A program made the translations under genes and the position numbers. Below are positions 56,901 to 64,000 of a stretch of DNA of 64,000 bases, one piece after another (position 1 is the stretch's first letter; each line of letters opens with the position of its first letter). The stretch is from Candidatus Zhuqueibacterota bacterium. GTDB lineage: Bacteria; Zhuqueibacterota; Zhuqueibacteria; Oceanimicrobiales; Oceanimicrobiaceae. The stretch spans positions 46,819-110,818 of the forward strand of contig JAJDAG010000182.1 in NCBI GenBank assembly GCA_029262005.1, given 5' to 3'. The notes beneath the pieces are model-generated. The model was not told the origin of the DNA. It was given only the letters and a program-made list of their open reading frames with translations, and did no database searches.

Positions 56901-56931
56901 TGCTCGCATGGATTTACAACCCTCCCGAGCA
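56901..56931. repeat. Direct repeat, left copy
   Basis: This 31-bp repeat matches 57632-57662 at 27 of 31 positions (the last 21 bases are identical). Its ends, TGCTCG and CGAGCA, are themselves inverted. It lies just after the VOC gene and before the toxin locus. Confidence 0.75.
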
Positions 56932-56988
56932 CAGCATAGCAATCCACTATTGAGTAATTTTCAGTCGTTCTGCTGGAAAAATATCCCC

Positions 56989-57017
56989 TTGACATTTAAC
57001 GTTGCACGTTATCTATT
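56989..57017 (+). promoter_or_regulatory. Promoter of the higBA locus
   Basis: TTGACA (56989-56994), a 17-base spacer and TCTATT (57012-57017). The consensus -35 is perfect. The operator palindrome occupies the spacer. Confidence 0.7.
56997..57011. promoter_or_regulatory. Candidate HigA operator
   Basis: TAACGT (56997-57002) and ACGTTA (57006-57011) form a perfect inverted repeat with a 3-base spacer between the -35 and -10 boxes. This is where an antitoxin would block RNA polymerase. Binding by HigA is inferred. Confidence 0.6.
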
Positions 57018-57022
57018 GGAAT

Positions 57023-57303
57023 ATGATTAGAACCTTCAAGTGCTAAGAAACTGAAAAAATATTTTATAGACAGCTTTCTAAAAAGTTTCAAGCAATATTC
57101 AACGAAGTGCTTTGAGAAAATTAAGAATGCTTAATCGGGCGCAATCGTTAAAAGATTTGAGTGTCCCTCCTGCAAATAAGTTAGAGATATTGAAAGGCAA
57201 TCGAAAAGGACAACACAGTATTCGAATTAATATTCAATGGAGAGTCTGTTTTAAATGGCAGAATAATGATGCACTTGATGTGGAAATCGTTGATTATCAT
57301 TAG
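57023..57303 (+). pseudogene. higB: Broken HigB-type toxin gene
   Basis: Translation from ATG 57023 gives MIRTFKC, then a TAA stop (57044-57046) where the family has Lys, then ETEKIFYRQLSKKF. After that a single missing base near 57089 shifts the frame to SNIQRSALRKLRMLNRAQSL. From there it continues to EIVDYH. The whole reads as a HigB (RelE-like) toxin with one nonsense change and one deletion. The C-terminal piece alone has a TTG at 57112 but no SD, so active toxin is unlikely. HigB-type toxins are ribosome-dependent mRNA endonucleases. Sequencing error is possible for one lesion, less so for two. Confidence 0.8.
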
Positions 57304-57314
57304 GAGTACATTCT

Positions 57315-57617
57315 ATGAAAAATAAAAAAATGTCCCCACTACATCCAGGCGAAATTCTTCTCGAGGAATTTTTAAAACCTATGAAACTAAGTCAAAATCA
57401 TGTAGCACTCGCTATAAGAGTACCTGCTCGTCGCATAAATGAAATCGTACTTGGAAAACGAAGGATTTCCGCAGATACCGCATTGCGTTTAGCAAAATAC
57501 TTTGACATGTCGCCGCAATTCTGGCTCGGATTACAAATGGATTATGACCTGGACCTGGCAGAAGATAAACTTTCTGTTCGATTAGACGAAGAGATTCAAG
57601 CCTACAGGGCTGCATAG
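57315..57617 (+). CDS. higA: HigA-family antitoxin
   Basis: The 100-aa protein starts MKNKKMSPLHPGEILLEEFL and has an HTH of the XRE type (LSQNHVALAIRVPARRINEIVLGKRRIS) with the HigA ending FDMSPQFWLGLQMDYDL. It binds the toxin and represses the operon at the palindrome in the promoter. It is intact, although the toxin is broken, so it may persist as a solitary repressor. Confidence 0.92.
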   Translation: MKNKKMSPLHPGEILLEEFLKPMKLSQNHVALAIRVPARRINEIVLGKRRISADTALRLAKYFDMSPQFWLGLQMDYDLDLAEDKLSVRLDEEIQAYRAA

Positions 57618-57631
57618 AATTATTGTATTTG

Positions 57632-57662
57632 CGCTCGCGCTGATTTACAACCCTCCCGAGCA
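57632..57662. repeat. Direct repeat, right copy
   Basis: This copy matches 56901-56931 at 27 of 31 positions and ends in CGAGCA. Together the two copies enclose the HigBA locus (about 700 bp). Confidence 0.75.
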
Positions 57663-57997
57663 TCTTTTTAAAGGTCCGGGAATTGCAGGTTTTGCTTCTT
57701 CAGATTCCGGCCGATGCAATGACATAAATTTCGGCTCTTGCGCTAACGCCAAAATTCGCAATAAATGCTGTTGACATTCCAAACAAAATAATCTATCTTT
57801 TGTTATCGCGCAACGGCTTAAAGCCAAAGCGTGACTGAGTGACTCCCAAAATACTGTCCACCGCGGGGGGACAATCCGAATAGCTAATCTTCAGTGAGCG
57901 ACCGTAGCCCCGGCAGAGTTTCAATCTGAATTTGATTCACACTTCTGGCACTGCACCCACAACACAATGTCATCTTTACAATCAAGGAGGTTTGGCC
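57663..57997 (+). other. Intergenic region with promoter before the giant surface protein
   Basis: This 335-bp stretch contains a good promoter at 57771-57799: TTGACA, 17 bases, TATCTT. It probably serves the 1883-aa gene. A G/C-rich stretch near 57864 recalls other short palindromes. No gene is supported. Confidence 0.5.
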
Positions 57998-60900
57998 ATG
58001 ATCTGGTTCAAATGGATTGTACTTTTTACTGTTGTCGTTGCCCCACAGTTTATTTCCGCCCAAATTATCATTAACGAAATTCACGCTGACCCTGCACCCG
58101 GATTAGCCGGTGACGCGAATGGTGACGGCATTCGCAGCTCAGACGATGATGAATTTGTCGAATTGGTTAACAATTCCAGCTCAGATATCGACATTTCCGG
58201 CTGGACGCTGTCTGATGCAGTCGGGGTAAAGCACACATTTCCTGCTGGGAGCATCATGGCAGCCAATTGTGCAATTGTGATTTTTGGCGGCGGTAGCCCA
58301 ACAGGCAGTTTTGGCAATGCCCGTGTGCAAACCACCTCCACGCTCAGTTTGAACAACAGCGGTGATACGGTGACGCTAAACGATGGCGCCGTGGATGTGG
58401 CCGGCTACACATACGGCAGCGAAGGCGGAAACGATCAATCTATCACACGCGATCCGGATATTTCCGGGACAACCCTGGTTAAACACAGCACTGTAACCGG
58501 TTCCGGCGGCAGGCTGTTTTCGCCGGGAACACAAATCGACAACTCCGCATTTTCCGGATGTGCCGGCAATGGTTCCGGCACCGGAAAGCTTACCATCTTC
58601 AAAGTCACTAACCCGGGCGGGGGCACCGGCTTTTCCTTTGCTGGCGATCTCGGAACATTTACACTCGACGATGGCCAAAATCAGGTGTTTGATGAATTGC
58701 AGGCCGGTGATTATGACATCACTGAATCGCTGCAGATGGGTTGGTTTTTGAATTCTATTGATGTAAACGGTGGCAATAATACTGCGATCACCAACGGCAT
58801 CACCATTCATCTGCAAGCAAACGAAGACATTGCAGTCACTTTCAATAATGTACAGTCTGTCCCCGAGGCCGACCTTGCCTTAACAAAAACAGATGCAACA
58901 GATCCTGTAACGATTGGCGACAACATAGTTTATACGCTGGCAGTGACCAACAACGGGCCGGACCAGGCTATAAATGTGGTTGCAACCGACACACTGCCTG
59001 CGAGTGTTACCTTTGTTTCGGCCAATCCAGAGCAGGGTTCCAGCAGCCACTCCGGCGGGGTTGTAATCACCAATTTGGGCAACGTTGCAAATGACAATAC
59101 TGTCAAAGTAACCATTGTCGTTACTGCAGATAATAGCGGTACTCTCAACAATGTCGCATCGGTGTCTTCCGACACTGAAGATCCTGCAGCAGGTAATAAT
59201 TTCGCTGCAGAAATTACTACGGTGCAGCCATTGCCGAACACTTCCGTGCTCATAAATGAACTTGATTCCGACACACCCGGTGCAGATGACAGAGAGTTTA
59301 TTGAGCTGTTTGATGGCGGTGCAGGCAACACCAGTCTCGATGGTAAGGTGCTGGTGCTTTTCAATGGTAGCACGGATCAATCCTACGCCGCCTATGATCT
59401 GGATGGTTTCATTACCGATGCAAATGGTTTTTTGGTTATCGGCAGCAGCAATGTGACCAACGTCGATCTCATTATTTCGAATAATTCTATCCAAAACGGT
59501 GCCGATGCGGTGGCGCTTTACTTTGGCAACGGCTCCGGTTTTCCGAACGGGACGCCTGTTACCACCAGCAAATTAATCGATGCCCTGGTGTACGACACCA
59601 GCGACCCGGATGACCCGGGCCTGCTTGCTCTACTCAATTCCGGCCAGCCACAGGTTAACGAAGCCGGGGCCGGGGATAAAGACAATCACTCCATTCAGCG
59701 TATTGCAAATGGCTCGGGCGGAGCACGCAACACCGGCTCATACGTGCCCATTCCGCCAACGCCAGGCGAAACAAACGCAGTTCTTCCTGAAGCGGATCTG
59801 GCAATCAGCAAACAAGATGATGTCGATCCCGCATTTGCAGGAGAAAATATAATTTACACTATTTCAGTAACAAACAATGGTCCGGATTTGGCGGAAAATG
59901 TGGTGGCCACCGACACGCTACCGGCCGGTGTCACCTTTGTATCGGCCACACCGGATCAGGGCGCAGCGAGTCAAAGCAATGGTCTTGTGATCGTCACTTT
60001 CGGGGATGTGGCAAACAAGGTTACGGCGAAAGTGGATATTATGGTTACAGCAAATGCAGCGGGGTCACTCACCAACAAGGCAGGCGTTCTTTCAGCCACT
60101 GCTGACCCTGATTTCAATAACAATTCCGTGTCTGAGCAAACAGAAGTCAGGCCGCAACTGAGTACCACAGTTATCATCAACGAAATAGACTCGGACACGC
60201 CCGGCTCCGATGACATGGAGTTTGTGGAGCTATTCGATGGCGGTAGAGGCAACACTTCTCTGGACGGGCTGGTTCTGGCCCTATTTAACGGTACCAGTGA
60301 TCAATCTTACGCGGCTTTTGACCTTGATGGACACAAAACAGATGCCAGCGGATTTTTTGTGATCGGCAATACCGGTGTGCCGAATGTTGATAAAATAATT
60401 GCCAATGCTACTTTGCAAAACGGCGCTGATGCAGTTGCGCTTTATTTCGGCCAGGACTCGAATTTTCCAAATAACACACCTGTAACAACAAGCCGGCTTG
60501 TCGATGCCGTGGTTTATGGTGCGGATGATGCGGATGATGCCGGCTTGCTTGTACTGCTGCAAAACGGCCAGCCGCAGTTAAATGAAAACCAGGGCAACAA
60601 CAAAGACAACCACTCGCTGCAGCGCATTGCAAACGGTTCAGGCGGCGCCCGGAAAACATCCTCGTATTTGGCAATTCCACCAACGCCGGGTGTGCGCAAC
60701 ATGGAACCGCCCAAAGAACCGGACATCTCCGTAGCAAAAACAGAGATCGACTTTGGTAATGTTTTGGCCGGTGAGGAATTCGACATAGATCTGTTCATCA
60801 ATAACAAAGGCGAAGCAAACCTGCTTGTGGATTCAACCGGCATCGTTGGACCCGGTGCCGGAGAATGGCTCATCACAACCGGGGCCGCACCGTTTACCGT

Positions 60901-63649
60901 AAATTTGCGGGGTGACCAAAAAGTGCGACTTTGCTTCAACCCACAGTCAGGCGGCCCCAAAATCGCGACTTTACGCATCCGCAGTAACGATCCGGACGAA
61001 GATCCGCTCCTCATCGAACTGAGAGGCAGAGGGTTGGCCCCGGTTATCAGCGCAAGCACGCGACGTCTGCTTTTTGGCCGTGTTAATGTTGGGGATAGCA
61101 AACAACTGTCGTTTGATCTCCATAATGCCGGCAGCGCCGATTTGAATATTACCGACATAATTCTTCGGGGTTCAAATGGCAGCCAATTCAGTTTTTTGAA
61201 TGCGAAAAGACCATTAACTCTGCTGCCTGGAGAGAGTGAACTTCAAACAATAAATTTCACCCCCGACAGCGTTGGCGCCTTAAAAGCGCACTTGCGCTTT
61301 TTCAGCAACGATCCGCTTAATCCGGAATTTTCCGTGCCCATGACCGGTGTAGGGCGCGCCAACCAGGATACCTCTGCTTCCGACTCATCACTTGCCGGTT
61401 TAATTGTGATTAATGAAATTCACTATAATCCGGGCACGAATCAGGGTAGCGACAGCAACTTCGAGTTCATCGAACTTTTTAACAGGCACAATGAAACCGT
61501 CCTGCTTGCGGGCCATGCTTTTGTTGAAGGCATCAGTCACGCTTTTCAGCCGGGAGATACTATTTCGCCGGGCGGTTTTTTGGTGCTGGCAATTGACTCG
61601 TCCAGCTATCTCCGGAGCCTGGAATGGGAATCAGGCAATCTGGTGAACTCCGGCGAACCGGTCAAACTTGTCAACGCCAGTGGTGCGGTGGTAGATTCAG
61701 TGGCCTACGCAAGCAGCACTCCCTGGCCGGGAGAAGCCAATGGGAAGGGGGCTTCACTGGAGCTAATCGCCCCGGAGCTTGACAACAATCTGGCCGGTAG
61801 TTGGCAAGCGAGCCTGGTACCAGGCGGGACCCCGGGTGCGATTAATTCTACTGAAGGCAGCGTTGAGCCGGATATCGCAGTATCACCCATATCGTTGGAT
61901 TTCGGAGATGTTGAGCCAGGTGCCAGTGCGAATGCCGGGGTGGAGATTCAAAATGTAGGTTCGGCTGAACTCAAAGTTGCGCAGGCTCACATTTCCGGGC
62001 CTGATTCGAATAGCTGGGCCATCGATAATGGCAGCCACCCGTTCAATCTCCTACCCGGTGAAATCAAGATGCTGCAACTCGACTTTGCGCCAACGGATAC
62101 CGGCGCAAAATCAGCCCGGCTCGTGCTTCTGAGCAACGATCCGGACGAGGGCACTTTTACAGTGCAACTCAGGGGTAACGGCCTGGTCATAGTTAAATCA
62201 CCGCTTGCAGGAATCGTGATCATCAATGAAATCCATTACAACCCAGCCACCTCGCAGGGCAGCGACAGCGACTACGAATTTCTCGAACTGGTCAATACCT
62301 CAATACAGGCGCTTCCACTCGAAGGCTTGTCTTTTTCGCAGGGAATTTCGCACATATTTGTAGTTGGTGACACGTTACCGGCCAATGGGTATCTCGTGCT
62401 TGCCCAAAGCCAAAATAGCTATTCAGGTAGTGTTGAGTGGAGTTCAGGCAATCTGAAAAATACCGGCGAAGTCATCAAGTTGTTGGATGCCGATGGTAGA
62501 CTGGTTGATTTTATTGAATATAAGCCCGGCGCGCCCTGGCCAAAGGCAGCCGATGGCCAGGGCCCATCACTGGAACTGATTGACCCAGCCACTGACAATT
62601 CAATTGCTGAAAACTGGCAGCCAAGCGCTGTGAACGGCGGCACACCAGGATTGCAAAATTCGAATGGCAGCCAGGTAGCAGAACTTGTGGTTATTCCTGC
62701 AGCGCATGATTTTGGTGTGATCAATCGTGGCGATGAACAATCCGTCGAGATTCAAATTCTGAATCAAGGACAGGAGATACTGGAAATAAAAGAAGTGAAA
62801 TTGACGGGTTCTGGAAAGAACAATTTCAAACTCTCCAGCATCACCCTGCCCGCGACTCTCGCACAAAACCAATTCATAAAAGCCGTGGTCAGCACACAAC
62901 CTGAGTCACTTGAAACGAGGACAGCGTTATTGTCGATCATCAGTAACGATCCAGTGCAAACGAATTTGCAGGCGCATATTCAGATGTATGTAAACACGCC
63001 ACCGCAAACGCCGGAACTCCTGCAACCTGATTGGGGTGCGACCGCCGAAACATTTCTGTGGCGGCAGATTGAAGATCCAGACCCGGAGCAAACCTGTCGT
63101 TTTACACTCGAAGTGGCCATGGATGAATACTTTCAAATCGAGCGCCAGAGCTTGGGTGCCCTCAGTGATACGAGCATTACCATGCAAGAAGTCGCCGCAG
63201 CTTTGACGCTTAATAACAGCCTGTATTATTACTGGCGAGTGAAATCGGTCGACAATTACCAGGCCCAATCAGAATATTCCGCCACAGGATTTTTCAAATA
63301 TTTGGATATGGCAACGCATGTCGGCATCACAAACGAGAAGATTCCAACTCAATTTACCCTGGACCAGAACTACCCGAACCCATTCAATCCGGAAACCAGA
63401 ATTGGTTTCCAGTTACCAAAACAGGCGTTGGTCACAATTCATATTTTCAACACGCGGGGTAAATTGATTCGCAAATATCCTGGTAAAACGTACCTGGCAG
63501 GCTCACACAGCATTGTTTGGCGTGGCAAAAATGCAACAGGCCGGTCCGTTGCAAGCGGTATCTATCTTGTTACAATGCGGGCAATTGACAAGTCAGTAAA
63601 TGCCGGAAGCAAATTTGTTATGGCCAGGAAAATGACTTTATTGCGATAG
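57998..63649 (+). CDS. Giant modular surface protein: lamin-tail, DUF11, choice-of-anchor-D, FlgD-like end
   Basis: The ATG at 57998 has AAGGAGG nine bases upstream. The 1883-aa protein has a signal peptide (residues 1-22). Rough layout: LTD 1 (22-200), a small beta region (200-290), DUF11-like repeat 1 (290-410), LTD 2 (415-590), DUF11-like repeat 2 (597-715), LTD 3 (720-895), two choice-of-anchor-D/ASPM-like units (900-1120), LTD 4 (1136-1280), anchor-D 3, LTD 5 (1407-1545), anchor-D 4, a fibronectin-like segment and the FlgD-like end (YPNPFNPETRIGFQL, ending KMTLLR). The LTD units open with the motif INEIHYNP or INEIDSDTP. It is probably an exported adhesin or surface scaffold. The two LTD-DUF11 units are nearly copies of each other. 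Confidence 0.88.
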   Translation: MIWFKWIVLFTVVVAPQFISAQIIINEIHADPAPGLAGDANGDGIRSSDDDEFVELVNNSSSDIDISGWTLSDAVGVKHTFPAGSIMAANCAIVIFGGGSPTGSFGNARVQTTSTLSLNNSGDTVTLNDGAVDVAGYTYGSEGGNDQSITRDPDISGTTLVKHSTVTGSGGRLFSPGTQIDNSAFSGCAGNGSGTGKLTIFKVTNPGGGTGFSFAGDLGTFTLDDGQNQVFDELQAGDYDITESLQMGWFLNSIDVNGGNNTAITNGITIHLQANEDIAVTFNNVQSVPEADLALTKTDATDPVTIGDNIVYTLAVTNNGPDQAINVVATDTLPASVTFVSANPEQGSSSHSGGVVITNLGNVANDNTVKVTIVVTADNSGTLNNVASVSSDTEDPAAGNNFAAEITTVQPLPNTSVLINELDSDTPGADDREFIELFDGGAGNTSLDGKVLVLFNGSTDQSYAAYDLDGFITDANGFLVIGSSNVTNVDLIISNNSIQNGADAVALYFGNGSGFPNGTPVTTSKLIDALVYDTSDPDDPGLLALLNSGQPQVNEAGAGDKDNHSIQRIANGSGGARNTGSYVPIPPTPGETNAVLPEADLAISKQDDVDPAFAGENIIYTISVTNNGPDLAENVVATDTLPAGVTFVSATPDQGAASQSNGLVIVTFGDVANKVTAKVDIMVTANAAGSLTNKAGVLSATADPDFNNNSVSEQTEVRPQLSTTVIINEIDSDTPGSDDMEFVELFDGGRGNTSLDGLVLALFNGTSDQSYAAFDLDGHKTDASGFFVIGNTGVPNVDKIIANATLQNGADAVALYFGQDSNFPNNTPVTTSRLVDAVVYGADDADDAGLLVLLQNGQPQLNENQGNNKDNHSLQRIANGSGGARKTSSYLAIPPTPGVRNMEPPKEPDISVAKTEIDFGNVLAGEEFDIDLFINNKGEANLLVDSTGIVGPGAGEWLITTGAAPFTVNLRGDQKVRLCFNPQSGGPKIATLRIRSNDPDEDPLLIELRGRGLAPVISASTRRLLFGRVNVGDSKQLSFDLHNAGSADLNITDIILRGSNGSQFSFLNAKRPLTLLPGESELQTINFTPDSVGALKAHLRFFSNDPLNPEFSVPMTGVGRANQDTSASDSSLAGLIVINEIHYNPGTNQGSDSNFEFIELFNRHNETVLLAGHAFVEGISHAFQPGDTISPGGFLVLAIDSSSYLRSLEWESGNLVNSGEPVKLVNASGAVVDSVAYASSTPWPGEANGKGASLELIAPELDNNLAGSWQASLVPGGTPGAINSTEGSVEPDIAVSPISLDFGDVEPGASANAGVEIQNVGSAELKVAQAHISGPDSNSWAIDNGSHPFNLLPGEIKMLQLDFAPTDTGAKSARLVLLSNDPDEGTFTVQLRGNGLVIVKSPLAGIVIINEIHYNPATSQGSDSDYEFLELVNTSIQALPLEGLSFSQGISHIFVVGDTLPANGYLVLAQSQNSYSGSVEWSSGNLKNTGEVIKLLDADGRLVDFIEYKPGAPWPKAADGQGPSLELIDPATDNSIAENWQPSAVNGGTPGLQNSNGSQVAELVVIPAAHDFGVINRGDEQSVEIQILNQGQEILEIKEVKLTGSGKNNFKLSSITLPATLAQNQFIKAVVSTQPESLETRTALLSIISNDPVQTNLQAHIQMYVNTPPQTPELLQPDWGATAETFLWRQIEDPDPEQTCRFTLEVAMDEYFQIERQSLGALSDTSITMQEVAAALTLNNSLYYYWRVKSVDNYQAQSEYSATGFFKYLDMATHVGITNEKIPTQFTLDQNYPNPFNPETRIGFQLPKQALVTIHIFNTRGKLIRKYPGKTYLAGSHSIVWRGKNATGRSVASGIYLVTMRAIDKSVNAGSKFVMARKMTLLR

Positions 63650-63781
63650 AATAATTGGTGAAGTCTGAAAAAAGCAGGGTTAAATAAAAGTAGGGCTCGT
63701 CTGAGAACCCAAACCAATATTTGATTTGCTTGAAGACAAGCAACCATTCAACTATATTTGTACTAAAACGGATGCTGTTAT

Positions 63782-63880
63782 CATCAACGACTCTGTATCG
63801 AGCTGTCTCTGCTACAGGGGTGACAAATCCGGTGTGAGTATAGAAAAGACGTGGCCGTCTCAGCTCGTGGAGCGTTAGGC
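63782..63880. other. attC-like imperfect palindrome
   Basis: AACGACTC (63786-63793) and GAGCGTT (63870-63876), and CGAGCTG (63799-63805) and CAGCTCG (63861-63867), form two nested inverted repeats separated by about 55 bases. The right end GTTAGGC (63874-63880) fits the integron R-box GTTRRRY, but the left end fits poorly. The resemblance is only partial. Confidence 0.3.
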
Positions 63881-64000
63881 GATATGAATGGTAAACCTAT
63901 TGTCAAAATTTTGCTTCTTTAGCAATGCTATCATAGCTTTTACTTCTGACTTTTTTACATTGGAAATGTCCAATTGATATTCTCTGAAAGTTGATTTTAT
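63875..64000 (-). CDS. C-terminus of an unidentified gene (partial)
   Basis: The minus-strand frame reads 41 residues (including STFREYQLDISNVKKSEVKA) and ends with TAA in GCCTAAC at 63877-63875, which lies within the attC-like palindrome. It runs off the right edge. I do not recognise it. Confidence 0.4.
   Translation of the reverse strand: MKSTFREYQLDISNVKKSEVKAMIALLKKQNFDNRFTIHIA

Noticed and set aside
57112..57303. TTG-started 63-aa frame as a functional HigB
   Set aside because: It lacks the N-terminal third and any SD, and the missing part is found upstream with a stop and a frameshift; treated as a pseudogene fragment.

Overview
The window looks like a chromosomal segment of a Gram-negative bacterium of the FCB group, most likely Calditrichota/KSB1-like. 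This is inferred from gene content only. Three large secreted proteins end in the same FlgD-like Ig segment (core YPNPFNPxT, last residues LLR/LIR/FLR). There are outer-membrane barrels and many lipoproteins, a TIGR03545/TIGR03546 pair, and long lamin-tail/DUF11/choice-of-anchor-D proteins. I found no rRNA, tRNA or CRISPR array.

Left end (1-4843, minus strand): an Rrf2 regulator precedes a small SelW-like selenoprotein that is hidden by an in-frame UGA (CVMU motif). An FAD oxidoreductase, a radical SAM protein, an ArsM-like methyltransferase with paired cysteines and a Cys-rich tail, and a truncated metallophosphoesterase follow. This is the best candidate for an undescribed system, possibly metalloid or organo-arsenic/selenium metabolism. 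A 14-bp hairpin covers the metallophosphoesterase ribosome binding site.

5-16 kb: a secreted M28 aminopeptidase overlaps an M14-like protein that has lost its zinc ligands. A POT peptide transporter follows on the plus strand. Next comes an arginine/guanidino-compound operon (two DDAH/arginine-deiminase-like hydrolases and a RocB-like M20 peptidase) and an AGCS amino-acid:sodium symporter. Together they suggest peptide and amino-acid scavenging.

16-38 kb: mostly housekeeping. It holds lepA-lepB-hemW, a subtilisin, aldo/keto reductase, DMT transporter, RNase Z, bPH2 protein, M61 peptidase, the TIGR03546-TIGR03545 pair, a beta-barrel, a transglutaminase-like protein, secD-secF-STAS (preceded by a short leader ORF) and purA.

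38-44 kb: an outer-membrane protein pairs with a BIG2-DM13 lipoprotein. Then come an M50-like membrane protease, a secreted GH5 hydrolase and a RAYT transposase remnant with REP-like palindromes.

44-57 kb: cyclase-family hydrolase, class III CoA transferase, membrane protein, amidase, OPT transporter, GH13 debranching enzyme, a 56-aa membrane protein with its own promoter and terminator, thioesterase, a cupredoxin without the axial Met, an SPL-like radical SAM protein, a VOC protein, and a HigBA module whose toxin is broken and which lies between 31-bp direct repeats.

58-64 kb: an 1883-residue modular surface protein. At the right edge there is an attC-like imperfect palindrome and the C-terminus of a minus-strand gene.
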